A stretch of DNA of 64,000 nt. It comes from Roseiarcus sp963832305 (GTDB lineage Bacteria > Pseudomonadota > Alphaproteobacteria > Rhizobiales > Beijerinckiaceae). The DNA is taken from NCBI GenBank assembly GCA_963832305.1, contig CAWHTU010000012.1, forward strand, positions 1 through 64,000. The letters run 5' to 3'. The notes under the pieces were generated by a model. That model was not told the origin of the DNA, did no database searches, and saw nothing but the letters and a program-made list of their open reading frames with translations. A program made the position numbers and the translations under genes. Each line of letters starts with the position of its first letter. Position 1 is the stretch's first letter. Shown here piece after piece: positions 51,480 through 59,285 of this stretch.

Positions 51480-51506
51480 TGTAACACGCCCAGGCGCGCC
51501 AGCGAA
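51480..51506 (+). promoter_or_regulatory. SigF-type promoter for the bufB-bufC-doxX operon
   Basis: TGTAAC (51480-51485) and CGAA (51503-51506) are separated by 17 bases, 46 bases before the bufB start. It has the same elements as the sigF promoter on the other strand, with spacing one base longer. This places the operon under SigF/NrsF control. Confidence 0.55.
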
Positions 51507-51552
51507 GATGTGAGCGCCATCCCGCCGAGCAACCAGGCCCAGGGAGACGCGC

Positions 51553-52443
51553 ATGACTAACGCCGACTGTCGATATCCGAGGCCGCTTGGCCCGCCGAGC
51601 GTGGGGGTTGGTTTCAAGGCCGAGCATTTCGAGCCGATCGTGGAAACGCGTCCGGAGCTTGGGTTTTTCGAGGTCCATGCAGAAAACTACATGGGCGCAG
51701 GCGGTCCGCCGCATCGCCGCCTCGACGCGATCCGCGAGCGCTACCCCCTGTCTCTGCACGGCGTCGGCCTCTCGATCGGCTCGCCGGGCCCACTGGATAG
51801 GGCGCATCTCCAAAGGCTCGCGGCGGTCGCGAAGCGCTTCGAGCCGGCGCTCATTTCCGAGCACCTCGCCTGGTCGACCCACGAGGGCGCCTTCTTCAAC
51901 GATCTCCTTCCCCTCCCCTACACTCTCGAAACGCTCGCGCGGGTCGCCGATCATATCGACGAGGCGCAGACCGCGCTTCGGCGCCCGATCCTGCTCGAAA
52001 ACCCCTCGACCTACGTCGTGTTCGCCGAAAGCACATTTGCCGAGACCGACTTCCTGCGGGAGATCGTGCGGCGCACCGGCTGCGGCCTTCTGCTCGACGT
52101 CAACAACATCTTCGTCAGCGCGACGAACCATGGCTACGACCCTTACCGCTATCTCGCCGACTTTCCGATTTCCGCGGTGGGCGAAATCCATCTCGCGGGC
52201 TACGCCGAGGACAGCGACGAGGCAGGCCTCACGCTCCTGATCGACGCCCACAATTCGCCTGTCCGCGACACGGTGTGGTCGCTTTACGCCGAGGCGATCT
52301 GGCGGCTTGGGGCCACACCGACCCTGATCGAATGGGACAACGACCTGCCTGCCTGGCCGACGCTTCTTGGCGAAGCGCGCCGGGCCGAGCGCGTCATGAC
52401 GGTCGCAACCGCCGGGAGCGCGGAGCACGCCAATGCCGTTTGA
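51553..52443 (+). CDS. bufB: Multinuclear iron-dependent oxidase (DUF692), BufB-like
   Basis: 296 residues from the ATG at 51553 behind AGGGAGA. The TIM-barrel DUF692/MNIO family modifies cysteines of ribosomally made peptides; BufB acts on bufferin precursors that bind copper. Metal ligands are recognisable: SLHGVGLSIG, ISEHLAWS, LENPSTY, LLDVNNIFVSATNHGYDP, GEIHLAGY, IDAHNSPV and LIEWDNDLP. The partner bufC overlaps by 11 bases. The expected bufA precursor gene is absent from the 155 bases upstream and from the operon. Confidence 0.88.
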   Translation: MTNADCRYPRPLGPPSVGVGFKAEHFEPIVETRPELGFFEVHAENYMGAGGPPHRRLDAIRERYPLSLHGVGLSIGSPGPLDRAHLQRLAAVAKRFEPALISEHLAWSTHEGAFFNDLLPLPYTLETLARVADHIDEAQTALRRPILLENPSTYVVFAESTFAETDFLREIVRRTGCGLLLDVNNIFVSATNHGYDPYRYLADFPISAVGEIHLAGYAEDSDEAGLTLLIDAHNSPVRDTVWSLYAEAIWRLGATPTLIEWDNDLPAWPTLLGEARRAERVMTVATAGSAEHANAV

Positions 52444-53194
52444 CACAACGATCAGCGCCTTCGCGGCGGCGCTCGGCGAGCCTTCCGCAGGCCCGCCCGC
52501 GATGACCCGCGGACGCCTTGGCGCGCCCGACAAGCGCCGCTTCTCGGTCTACCGCAACAACGTCGCCGTCGGCCTGATCGGCACGCTCGAGGCCCGCTAC
52601 CCGGCGTCGCGCACGGTCGCGGGAGACGACGCCTTCCGCGCCATCGCGCGCGCCTACGCTCGTGCGCGAAAGCCCCGCTCGCCGGTCATGATCGCCTACG
52701 GCGGAGATTTTCCGGAGTTCGTCGCCGCATGGGAGGGAACGGATCTACGCCTCGCTGACCTGGCGCGGCTCGAAAATGCCTGGGTCGAGGCCTATCACGC
52801 CGCAGACGCCGCCGCGGCGACACTCGGGGACCTTGCCGAACTGAGGCCCGACTGTTTGCCGGAGGCGCGGATCGCGTTTCACCCTGCCGCGCGGATTTTG
52901 CGCTTTTCGACGCCGGCCGCCTCGATCTGGGCCTCGGCTCAGGGCTGCGCTGGCCCCGCGGAACCGATTAGGGATATCGCCGAAGACGCGCTCGTCACTC
53001 GCCCCGACACCGACGTCCGGGTGCGCATCCTGCCGCCGCTCGCCCATGATTTCGCCCTGAAGCTCAGGGAGGGCGCGACGTTAATCGAGGCCGCGCTGGC
53101 GCTGGACGACCCCGCCTTCGACCTCGGAACCCATCTCGTCGGATTGGTCGAATCCGGCGCCGTAGCCCGCATCATCCCCGGAGCCTCGTCATGA
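52433..53194 (+). CDS. bufC: DUF2063 protein, BufC/HvfC-like partner of DUF692 oxidase
   Basis: 253 residues. The N-terminal domain (RFSVYRNNVAVGLIGTLEARYPASRTVAGDDAFRAIARAY, here cited only for its RNNV and YP elements) is the DUF2063 signature. The later part (LARLENAWVEAYHAAD and the C-terminal winged region) is as in BufC/MbnC-like partners that bind the precursor leader peptide and present it to the oxidase. It overlaps bufB by 11 bases and doxX by four, a tightly coupled operon. Confidence 0.82.
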   Translation: MPFDTTISAFAAALGEPSAGPPAMTRGRLGAPDKRRFSVYRNNVAVGLIGTLEARYPASRTVAGDDAFRAIARAYARARKPRSPVMIAYGGDFPEFVAAWEGTDLRLADLARLENAWVEAYHAADAAAATLGDLAELRPDCLPEARIAFHPAARILRFSTPAASIWASAQGCAGPAEPIRDIAEDALVTRPDTDVRVRILPPLAHDFALKLREGATLIEAALALDDPAFDLGTHLVGLVESGAVARIIPGASS

Positions 53195-53706
53195 ACGCCG
53201 ACGCATGGCGCACGACCGCCCTCGTCCCCTCGAACCCGATCGCCCGCGCAACCGGCGCGGTCTTCACCCTGATCCCCGCATGGCTTCCGCTGCTCGTCTT
53301 GCGACTAACGCTCGCGCGGCCGTTTTTTGCTTCCGGGCTCACTCGCTGGGACGGCTGGTTCACGCTCTCCTTCGGCACGAAGACTCTGTTCGCCGAAGAG
53401 TACAAGCTGCACATTTTCGGCTCCGAGATCCCATTTCCGGCGCCGGAACTGGTCGCGACGATGGCGAGCACGGCCGAGATCGTCCTGCCGATTCTGCTTG
53501 CCTTCGGATTCCTCACCCGCTGGGCGGCGCTCGGCCTTCTCTGCATGACCGCGGTCATCCAGCTCACCTATCCGGACGGCTGGGCGAACTTTCATTTGTA
53601 CTGGGCGGCGATCGCGCTCGCTGTCATGACTTTCGGGCCCGGCGCGATCTCGGTCGACCGGCTCACTGGCCTTGACGGATACAGCAGCGCGCGCAGACCG
53701 TTCTGA
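53191..53706 (+). CDS. DoxX-family membrane protein
   Basis: 171 residues with four membrane segments: WLPLLVLRLTLARPFFASGL, ELVATMASTAEIVLPILLAFG, WAALGLLCMTAVIQLTY and YWAAIALAVMTFGPGAISVDRL. These fit the DoxX family. DoxX is the usual last member of bufABC operons and may pass electrons or quinones. The four-base overlap with bufC supports co-translation. Confidence 0.85.
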   Translation: MNADAWRTTALVPSNPIARATGAVFTLIPAWLPLLVLRLTLARPFFASGLTRWDGWFTLSFGTKTLFAEEYKLHIFGSEIPFPAPELVATMASTAEIVLPILLAFGFLTRWAALGLLCMTAVIQLTYPDGWANFHLYWAAIALAVMTFGPGAISVDRLTGLDGYSSARRPF

Positions 53707-53726
53707 GCGGGGTCCTTGGCCGCTCG

Positions 53727-54941
53727 CTATGATTTGCGAAGCGACCGGAACCCGGCTCGGACCTCGGCGGAAAAGCTTTCCGGCTGCTCCCAGGCGGCGA
53801 AGTGCCCGCCCTTCGGGAGCCGGTTGTAGTGGATGAGCTTGGGATAGGCCTGCTCCGTCCAGCTTCGCGGGGCTGGATAGAGTTCATCGGGGAAGACGCT
53901 CACGGCAACGGGAATGGAGACGCCTTTGACGTTGAAATACCCTTTGCCAAAATACTCCCAGTAAAGACGGGCGCCGGAGAGCGCCGTGTTCGTCAGCCAG
54001 GTGATTGTGATGTTGTCTAGGACGTCGTCGCGCGAGAGGCCCTCGACTTGCCCCTGAAAGACGCGTGAGATCAACTCGTAGCTGCGCGCGTCATGATCAA
54101 GAAAGTACGCCGCGAGGCCGACAGGCGAATCCGCGATCCCATACAAGGTCTGTGGGCGCAGCCCCATCTGGAATCCGTAGGCAATTCCTTTTTGATAGAC
54201 GAATTGCAGACGCTCATAGGCGAGTTGCTCGTCGGCCGAGAGACCCGATGGAGCCGGCTTGCCCGAGAAGGCCGCCGCGTCAATCTCGGCCGGAAAGATG
54301 CCGGGCATATTGGTGTGAATGCCGATCAGTCCGGGAGGGGACTGCACGCCCATGAGTTCGGTGATAACCGCGCCCCAATCGCCGCCTTGCGCCGCGTAGC
54401 GGTGATAACCGAGGCGCCTCATCAGCACATCCCAGGCGCGCGCGATGTGGGCGGGATCCCAGCCAGTCGTCGTCGGTTTGCCCGAGTATCCGTAGCCCGG
54501 GATTGAGGGGATCACCAGGTCGAAGGCGTCGGCGGCGCTCCCGCCGTGCGCTGTGGGATTCGTCAGGGGATCGACGATCTTCAGCTGCTCGACGATCGAG
54601 CCGGGCCATCCATGCGTGACGATCAGCGGCAACGCATCGTCGTGTTTGGACCGGACATGAACGAAGTGAATGTCGAGCCCGTCAATTTCGGTGACGAAAT
54701 TCGGCAGCGCATTGAGCCGGGCCTCGCACTTGCGCCAGTCATATTCCGTCGCCCAATAGCGAGCGAGCGCCTGCATTGTTGCGAGCTGCACCCCCTGCGA
54801 TGCATCCGCGACGGTTTCGCGCTCGGGCCAACGGGTCGCATTGATGCGCCTGCGCAGATCGACGAGCGCGTCCTCGGGAGCCTCAGCGCGGAAGGGCCGA
54901 ATTGCCTCGGATTGTTCAGTTTTTGCGCTAGCTGCGGTCAC
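53727..54941 (-). CDS. Epoxide hydrolase (microsomal-type, EHN domain)
   Basis: 404 residues. The N-terminal EHN segment is VDLRRRINATRWPERETV. The alpha/beta hydrolase core has the oxyanion motif THGWPGSIVEQLK, the nucleophile Asp in QGGDWGAVITELMG and the C-terminal His in KGGHFAAWEQPESF. The enzyme hydrates epoxides to diols; the natural substrate is unknown. Its start overlaps the 3' end of an acetolactate-synthase remnant. Confidence 0.9.
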   Translation of the reverse strand: MTAASAKTEQSEAIRPFRAEAPEDALVDLRRRINATRWPERETVADASQGVQLATMQALARYWATEYDWRKCEARLNALPNFVTEIDGLDIHFVHVRSKHDDALPLIVTHGWPGSIVEQLKIVDPLTNPTAHGGSAADAFDLVIPSIPGYGYSGKPTTTGWDPAHIARAWDVLMRRLGYHRYAAQGGDWGAVITELMGVQSPPGLIGIHTNMPGIFPAEIDAAAFSGKPAPSGLSADEQLAYERLQFVYQKGIAYGFQMGLRPQTLYGIADSPVGLAAYFLDHDARSYELISRVFQGQVEGLSRDDVLDNITITWLTNTALSGARLYWEYFGKGYFNVKGVSIPVAVSVFPDELYPAPRSWTEQAYPKLIHYNRLPKGGHFAAWEQPESFSAEVRAGFRSLRKS

Positions 54942-55071
54942 TTTTCCCTCCCATGCGGCCCACGGCTTCGTGGACGGAATCGCCTTTCGCCATCTCGAAT
55001 AGCTTGTGATTGCCGCTGTAGTCGACGTGAAGGCCTACGATCACCGGACCGGGCGTTTCGAACGCCTTCTT
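54928..55071 (-). pseudogene. C-terminal remnant of an acetolactate synthase gene
   Basis: Forty-seven codons read KKAFETPGPVIVGLHVDYSG then NHKLFEMAKGDS and end at a TAG at 54928. The PGPVIV...VDYS..NHKLFE pattern is the end of biosynthetic or catabolic acetolactate synthases such as AlsS. A stop lies immediately upstream in frame, so everything before it is gone. It is distinct from the frameshifted TPP enzyme at 8783-10601. Confidence 0.6.
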
Positions 55072-55082
55072 CTAGTTTCTTT

Positions 55083-55635
55083 TTACCGCTCCGGATAGGC
55101 GGTGAACACATAGTCCTTCGCCGCCACGATCGTGTGGCATGCGAACCCGCACTTCGCGTCGTGCTCCTGAGGCGGCGAATTTGACGTGTCGCCAGGCCTG
55201 AACGTCTTGGACGCGGGGTCGTATTCGAACTCCGCGTATCCCCATCCGCCGCTGTCGGCGAACCGCTTGCTGTCCTTCACCATGAAGTCGGTGTCATGCA
55301 ATGCGCCCGGCACGATCGGCTCGTTGGGCTGGTCTTCAGCCTTCTTCGCCATCCAATGGATCTTCGCCATCATGGCGCCGTCGGGGAACAGGCTTGCCGT
55401 TGCCGGGAATGCCCGACTTGTAGGCCTCGATCATTGCGGGATTGCCGAGGATGGTCGCGAGCTTATCTCCATTGTGACTGACCGCGACCGTTTGCCAATC
55501 TTCGTATCCCCTGAAATCGGCGAAGGCGAGACCGCCCGGAACCTGGAGGGAGTATCTGTCCTGTGCGGCCAGCGCGATTCCAGCCAGGAGAGAGGGTAAG
55601 ACGACAATCGCAACCGCAGTCTTTTTACTCAACAT
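55083..55635 (-). CDS. Cytochrome P460 family haem protein (frameshifted)
   Basis: ATG at 55635 behind GGAGGAG. A signal peptide (TAVAIVVLPSLLAGIALA) leads to DFRGYEDWQTVAVSHNGDKL and ILGNPAMIEAYKSGIPGNGKP. The frame then breaks near 55390, where one extra base separates it from FPDGAMMAKIHWMAKK, and the rest continues in the next frame to 55083. The haem-binding site reads KCGFACHT, a C-x3-C-H spacing. P460 proteins oxidise hydroxylamine or detoxify N-oxides in the periplasm. About 180 residues if restored. Confidence 0.72.
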
Positions 55636-55717
55636 AGTGCTCCTCCGTTCATCGGCTTTTACCGTTCCGGTCCGGCGAAGGGGCCGTCGCTCCGCCCGGC
55701 TCGAACCGCCGAAGGAT

Positions 55718-56638
55718 TCAGCGGCCCAGGCGGCCGACATAGAACCCGAGGCGATCTTCCGCGTCTCCGGGCTTGTGAAACCCCTGCTCGAATAAGGCCT
55801 TGATCCTCTCTTGCGCCGCCGGTCGAGCGAGCGACGCCATGCAGGCGTCCCAACCCGCCGCCATTTCGACGTCCGGCGGCAAACTGTTGGCGTTGACCAA
55901 ACGCTTGGTGTTTGCGATCGCCCATTTGTCGAACGAAGCGATGCGTGTCGCGAGCGCTTCGACAAACCCGTCGAGCTCCGCGTCCGGCAGCGAGCGGTTC
56001 ACATAGCCGTAGGCCTCCGCCAGATCGCCGCCAATGTCGTTGGACGACAGCAGCACTTCCAAAGCGCGGTTCCGGCCCATGAGCCGCGGCAGGCGCGCCA
56101 TGGGCCCGCCGCCGGCGACCAATCCAACGCCCACTTCCCATTGGGACAGAATCGCTTTTTCCCGGCTGGCGAAACTCATGTCGCAGGCAAGCGCGATTTC
56201 GCTTCCATTCCCCGTCGCCCGGCCTCGGATCAGGGCGATCGACACGACAGGCGCGTGCGTCAGCCGCACGAGGATGTCCGGCCACGCCTCCAGCCCTGTG
56301 GGCCCTTGCGGTATGCTGGTCAGATCCTCAAGCTTGGCGTTGAAATCGCTGTGGTTCAAAAAGAACCCTTCGACCGCGCTGTCGAAGACTACCACCCTGA
56401 GCTCATGGTCGGTCTCGAGCGCCGCTATGATCTCCCGGAATTCAAGAACGAATTCCGGACCCATCAGGTTCAGGGGTGGATTGTCGAACGTGATCCGCCA
56501 ATAGGCAGGGGACGTCCGGAATACTTTGATCTGCGCCACTTTCGCCGTCGTGCTCAAAAGAGTCTCCTGGCTTTGAGCCCAATGCTCTTCGATGTTTGGC
56601 TCTTCTCGGACAACCGTCGGGTCCGAGATCACCTTCAT
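55718..56638 (-). CDS. Enoyl-CoA hydratase/isomerase family protein
   Basis: 306 residues, longer than the usual 260 because of a 35-residue N-terminal extension. The crotonase fold shows YWRITFDNPPLNLMGPEFV, VSIALIRGRATGNGSEIALACDMSFAS (oxyanion hole region) and GVGLVAGGGPMARLPRLMGR. The usual catalytic Glu after the oxyanion loop is not obvious in GGGPMARL, so the reaction could be non-standard. Substrate unknown. Confidence 0.82.
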   Translation of the reverse strand: MKVISDPTVVREEPNIEEHWAQSQETLLSTTAKVAQIKVFRTSPAYWRITFDNPPLNLMGPEFVLEFREIIAALETDHELRVVVFDSAVEGFFLNHSDFNAKLEDLTSIPQGPTGLEAWPDILVRLTHAPVVSIALIRGRATGNGSEIALACDMSFASREKAILSQWEVGVGLVAGGGPMARLPRLMGRNRALEVLLSSNDIGGDLAEAYGYVNRSLPDAELDGFVEALATRIASFDKWAIANTKRLVNANSLPPDVEMAAGWDACMASLARPAAQERIKALFEQGFHKPGDAEDRLGFYVGRLGR

Positions 56639-56975
56639 TGCAGGCGGCTGGCGCGGCGCCCATCAGCAAGGAAGCAAGCTTCGCGAACTCGAACCAACGG
56701 CCGGGGCATTTCTAGAGAGTGGCGAGGCTAAAAAAAGCGCTTGCGAATTGAAAATCTTGCGCTGTCAACGCACACTCAGGCCCCTCTGTTTGAACAGCCC
56801 GCTTGAGATTGCTGGAATCTTGCGATGAAACATTACAGGCGTCAAGCGCCCGCTCATGCGACAGTTTCGCGACAGAAACCCCGCCTCCCGCGCTATTGAC
56901 GCGCTCAGAAGGCCGTGGCTTTAAGCGCCTTCCAGGACGCTCGGCGTCGCTCGTCATCAGAGGAGACCTGACGCC
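56639..56975. other. 337-base non-coding stretch before homospermidine synthase
   Basis: No credible gene. It presumably holds the divergent promoters of the enoyl-CoA hydratase and homospermidine synthase genes. AGGAGA precedes the latter's start at 56976. I see no repeat or riboswitch. Confidence 0.45.
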
Positions 56976-58409
56976 ATGCCGCATTGGCCCCGGCACGGAC
57001 GCATCGCCGGCCCGATCGTGATGATCGGCTTCGGATCGATCGGCAAAGGGACGTTGCCGCTGATCGAGCGCCATTTCGAATTCGATCAGGAGCGCTTCGT
57101 CGTCATCGATCCGAACGACGCCGACCGCAAGCTCCTCGACGAGCGCGGCGTGCGCTTCGTCCATCTCGGCCTGACGCGCGAGAATTATCGCGACGCGCTC
57201 AAGAAATACCTGACCGCGGGCGAGGGTCAGGGCTTTTGCGTCAACCTCTCAGTCGACACTTCGTCGCTCGACATCATGCGCTATTGCCGCGAGCTTGGCG
57301 CCCTCTACGTCGACACCGTCGTCGAGCCGTGGCCCGGCTTCTATTTCGACAAGTCGCTCGGCGCCGAGGCGCGCACCAACTACGCTCTGCGCGAGACGGT
57401 GCTCGACGAACGGCGGCGCAATCCGGGCGGGCCGACCGCCGTCTCGTGCTGTGGCGCCAATCCCGGGATGGTTTCCTGGTTCGTCAAGCAGGCGCTGGTC
57501 AATCTCGCCCACGATCTCGGCGACAAGGCGTCCCAGCCGAAGACAAAGGACGAATGGGGCCGCCTCGCTCAGCGGCTCGGCGTCAAGGGAGTGCACATCG
57601 CCGAGCGCGACACCCAGCGCGCGAGGCAGCCGAAGCCGCGCAACGTCTTCGTCAACACCTGGTCGATTGAGGGCTTCTTGTCGGAGGGCATGCAGCCGGC
57701 CGAACTGGGCTGGGGCACGCACGAGAAATGGACGCCAGCCAACGCCGGCTTCCACAAGAGCGGTTCCGGGGCGGCTATCTACCTCAACCAGCCCGGCGCC
57801 AACACGCGCGTGCGATCATGGACCCCGACCGCGAGGGCGCAGTTCGGCTTCCTCGTCACCCACAACGAGTCGATCTCGATCGCCGACTACTACACCGTGC
57901 GCGACGCGAAGGGCCAAGCGCTGTACAGGCCAACCTGCCACTATGCCTATCACCCCTGCGACGACGCGGTGCTGAGCCTGCACGAGCTGTTCGGCCGCGC
58001 CGGCGAGGTCCAGAGCGCCCACCATATTCTCGGCGAACAGGAGATCCTCGACGGGATCGACGAGCTCGGCGTGCTCCTCTACGGCCATGCCCGCAACGCC
58101 TACTGGTATGGTTCGCAGCTCTCGGTCGACGAGACGCGGGCGCTCGCGCCCTATCAGAACGCGACCGGAATGCAGGTCACATCGGCCGTGCTCGCCGGCA
58201 TGGTCTGGGCGTTGGAGAATCCGAAAGCCGGCATCGTCGAGGCCGACGAACTCGACTTCCGCCGCTGCCTCGAGATTCAATTCCCCTATCTTGGTCCGGT
58301 CATCGGCGCCTATACCGACTGGACGCCGCTCGTGGGCCGCCCCGGCTTCTTCCCCGAAGACATCGACCAGAGCGACCCCTGGCAGTTCAGGAACGTGCTG
58401 GTGCGATAG
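56976..58409 (+). CDS. hss: Homospermidine synthase
   Basis: 477 residues, the standard length of bacterial HSS. The NAD-binding start is GPIVMIGFGSIGKGTLPLIERHF. VDTVVEPWPGFYFD and SCCGANPGMVSWFVKQALV carry substrate and hydride-transfer residues. The C-terminal block HILGEQEILDGIDELGVLLYGH and NATGMQVTSAVLAGMVWALE is conserved. It makes sym-homospermidine from putrescine, the main polyamine in many Hyphomicrobiales. Confidence 0.95.
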   Translation: MPHWPRHGRIAGPIVMIGFGSIGKGTLPLIERHFEFDQERFVVIDPNDADRKLLDERGVRFVHLGLTRENYRDALKKYLTAGEGQGFCVNLSVDTSSLDIMRYCRELGALYVDTVVEPWPGFYFDKSLGAEARTNYALRETVLDERRRNPGGPTAVSCCGANPGMVSWFVKQALVNLAHDLGDKASQPKTKDEWGRLAQRLGVKGVHIAERDTQRARQPKPRNVFVNTWSIEGFLSEGMQPAELGWGTHEKWTPANAGFHKSGSGAAIYLNQPGANTRVRSWTPTARAQFGFLVTHNESISIADYYTVRDAKGQALYRPTCHYAYHPCDDAVLSLHELFGRAGEVQSAHHILGEQEILDGIDELGVLLYGHARNAYWYGSQLSVDETRALAPYQNATGMQVTSAVLAGMVWALENPKAGIVEADELDFRRCLEIQFPYLGPVIGAYTDWTPLVGRPGFFPEDIDQSDPWQFRNVLVR

Positions 58410-58474
58410 TAACTGGGAGTTGAGGGCCGCCGGTCAGTGTGCCCTGAGCGTCGCTGCGGTCGCAGGGCCCCGTT

Positions 58475-58684
58475 TCAGCGCGCGAGCAATCCCCGGGCGA
58501 CGGGCGGGATGGCGTCGTAGATCGCCTTCGGCAACACGATCGCCGCGCGAACGCCCTCTGCCACGGCGACGCCGAGGCCCGAAGGACCGTAACGGTTCAA
58601 CGGCGCAAGCTGTGCCTTGAGATCGCACACGAGAAGCGGCGACACGTCAGATCGGCCATGGTTGGTATTCGATGAGCAGTGCAT
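58475..58684 (-). CDS. Hypothetical small protein
   Basis: A possible 69-residue frame with a moderately hydrophobic C-terminal half (LGVAVAEGVRAAIVLPKAIY). I see no clear ribosome site and do not recognise a family. It may be a remnant or chance frame. Otherwise 58410-58838 shows nothing. Confidence 0.2.
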   Translation of the reverse strand: MHCSSNTNHGRSDVSPLLVCDLKAQLAPLNRYGPSGLGVAVAEGVRAAIVLPKAIYDAIPPVARGLLAR

Positions 58685-58838
58685 ATTCGTTTAGGTTTCC
58701 AATCATTGCTTTTTTCAAGCCATCTACAGATGGGATGGCGGGCCTGAATTTCAATGCGCCCATTTTTCGTAAAATAGCCGCGCCATCAGAATACGAAGTT
58801 CGCCTCACCCCTCGCTAACGCTTTGCCTGTCGCGCAAC

Positions 58839-59123
58839 TCACGGCGCGGCAATGATTTTGAGTTCGACGAGCCGCCTTTCGATCTTGCGTGCGAGCTCGT
58901 CCTCGGTCAGCCCGGCTGCCCTGACCCTGCCGACATACGGAAAGTTGATCGTGCCGTCAGGCTCGACGCGCGCGGTCCAATCCAGGTCCGGATGGTCAAC
59001 GATCCTGATCGCGACGACGTCGGAGGCGGTCAGCACCCGCCCCCCACCCGTCGCCGCCTGAGCGCCCACGGCCCCCAGCAGCAGGACGCCAAGCCAAATC
59101 GCCGAGATGAGCGCCATTCGCAT
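58839..59123 (-). CDS. Solitary Poly_export-domain periplasmic protein
   Basis: 94 residues from the ATG at 59123 with GGAG upstream. Residues 1-23 are a signal peptide (MRMALISAIWLGVLLLGAVG). The rest is a single polysaccharide-export (Wza N-terminal) domain: LTASDVVAIRIVDHPDLDW, ARVEPDGTINFPYVGRV, LTEDELARKIERRL. The SLBB and transmembrane-helix parts of Wza-type channels are absent, and no capsule genes adjoin. It may be a stand-alone adaptor or a truncated gene. Confidence 0.65.
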   Translation of the reverse strand: MRMALISAIWLGVLLLGAVGAQAATGGGRVLTASDVVAIRIVDHPDLDWTARVEPDGTINFPYVGRVRAAGLTEDELARKIERRLVELKIIAAP

Positions 59124-59285
59124 CGTTGTACGATCTCCAGCAGGAGACCCTTTGCGGCCGAACATGCCGTCCTCACTCCGATCCCGACGCTCGGCGCCCT
59201 GCGACATTCCGCCCGCCGGCGAAGATCGACGCGGCGTGGCAGCATCGATACAATGGCATCGCCAATGAGCGAGGGGTCGAAGGCC

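Noticed and set aside
51462..51560. 32-codon ORF upstream of bufB as a candidate bufA precursor
   Set aside because: It has one Cys, no signal peptide, and starts before the putative SigF promoter, so it would not be made from that transcript.
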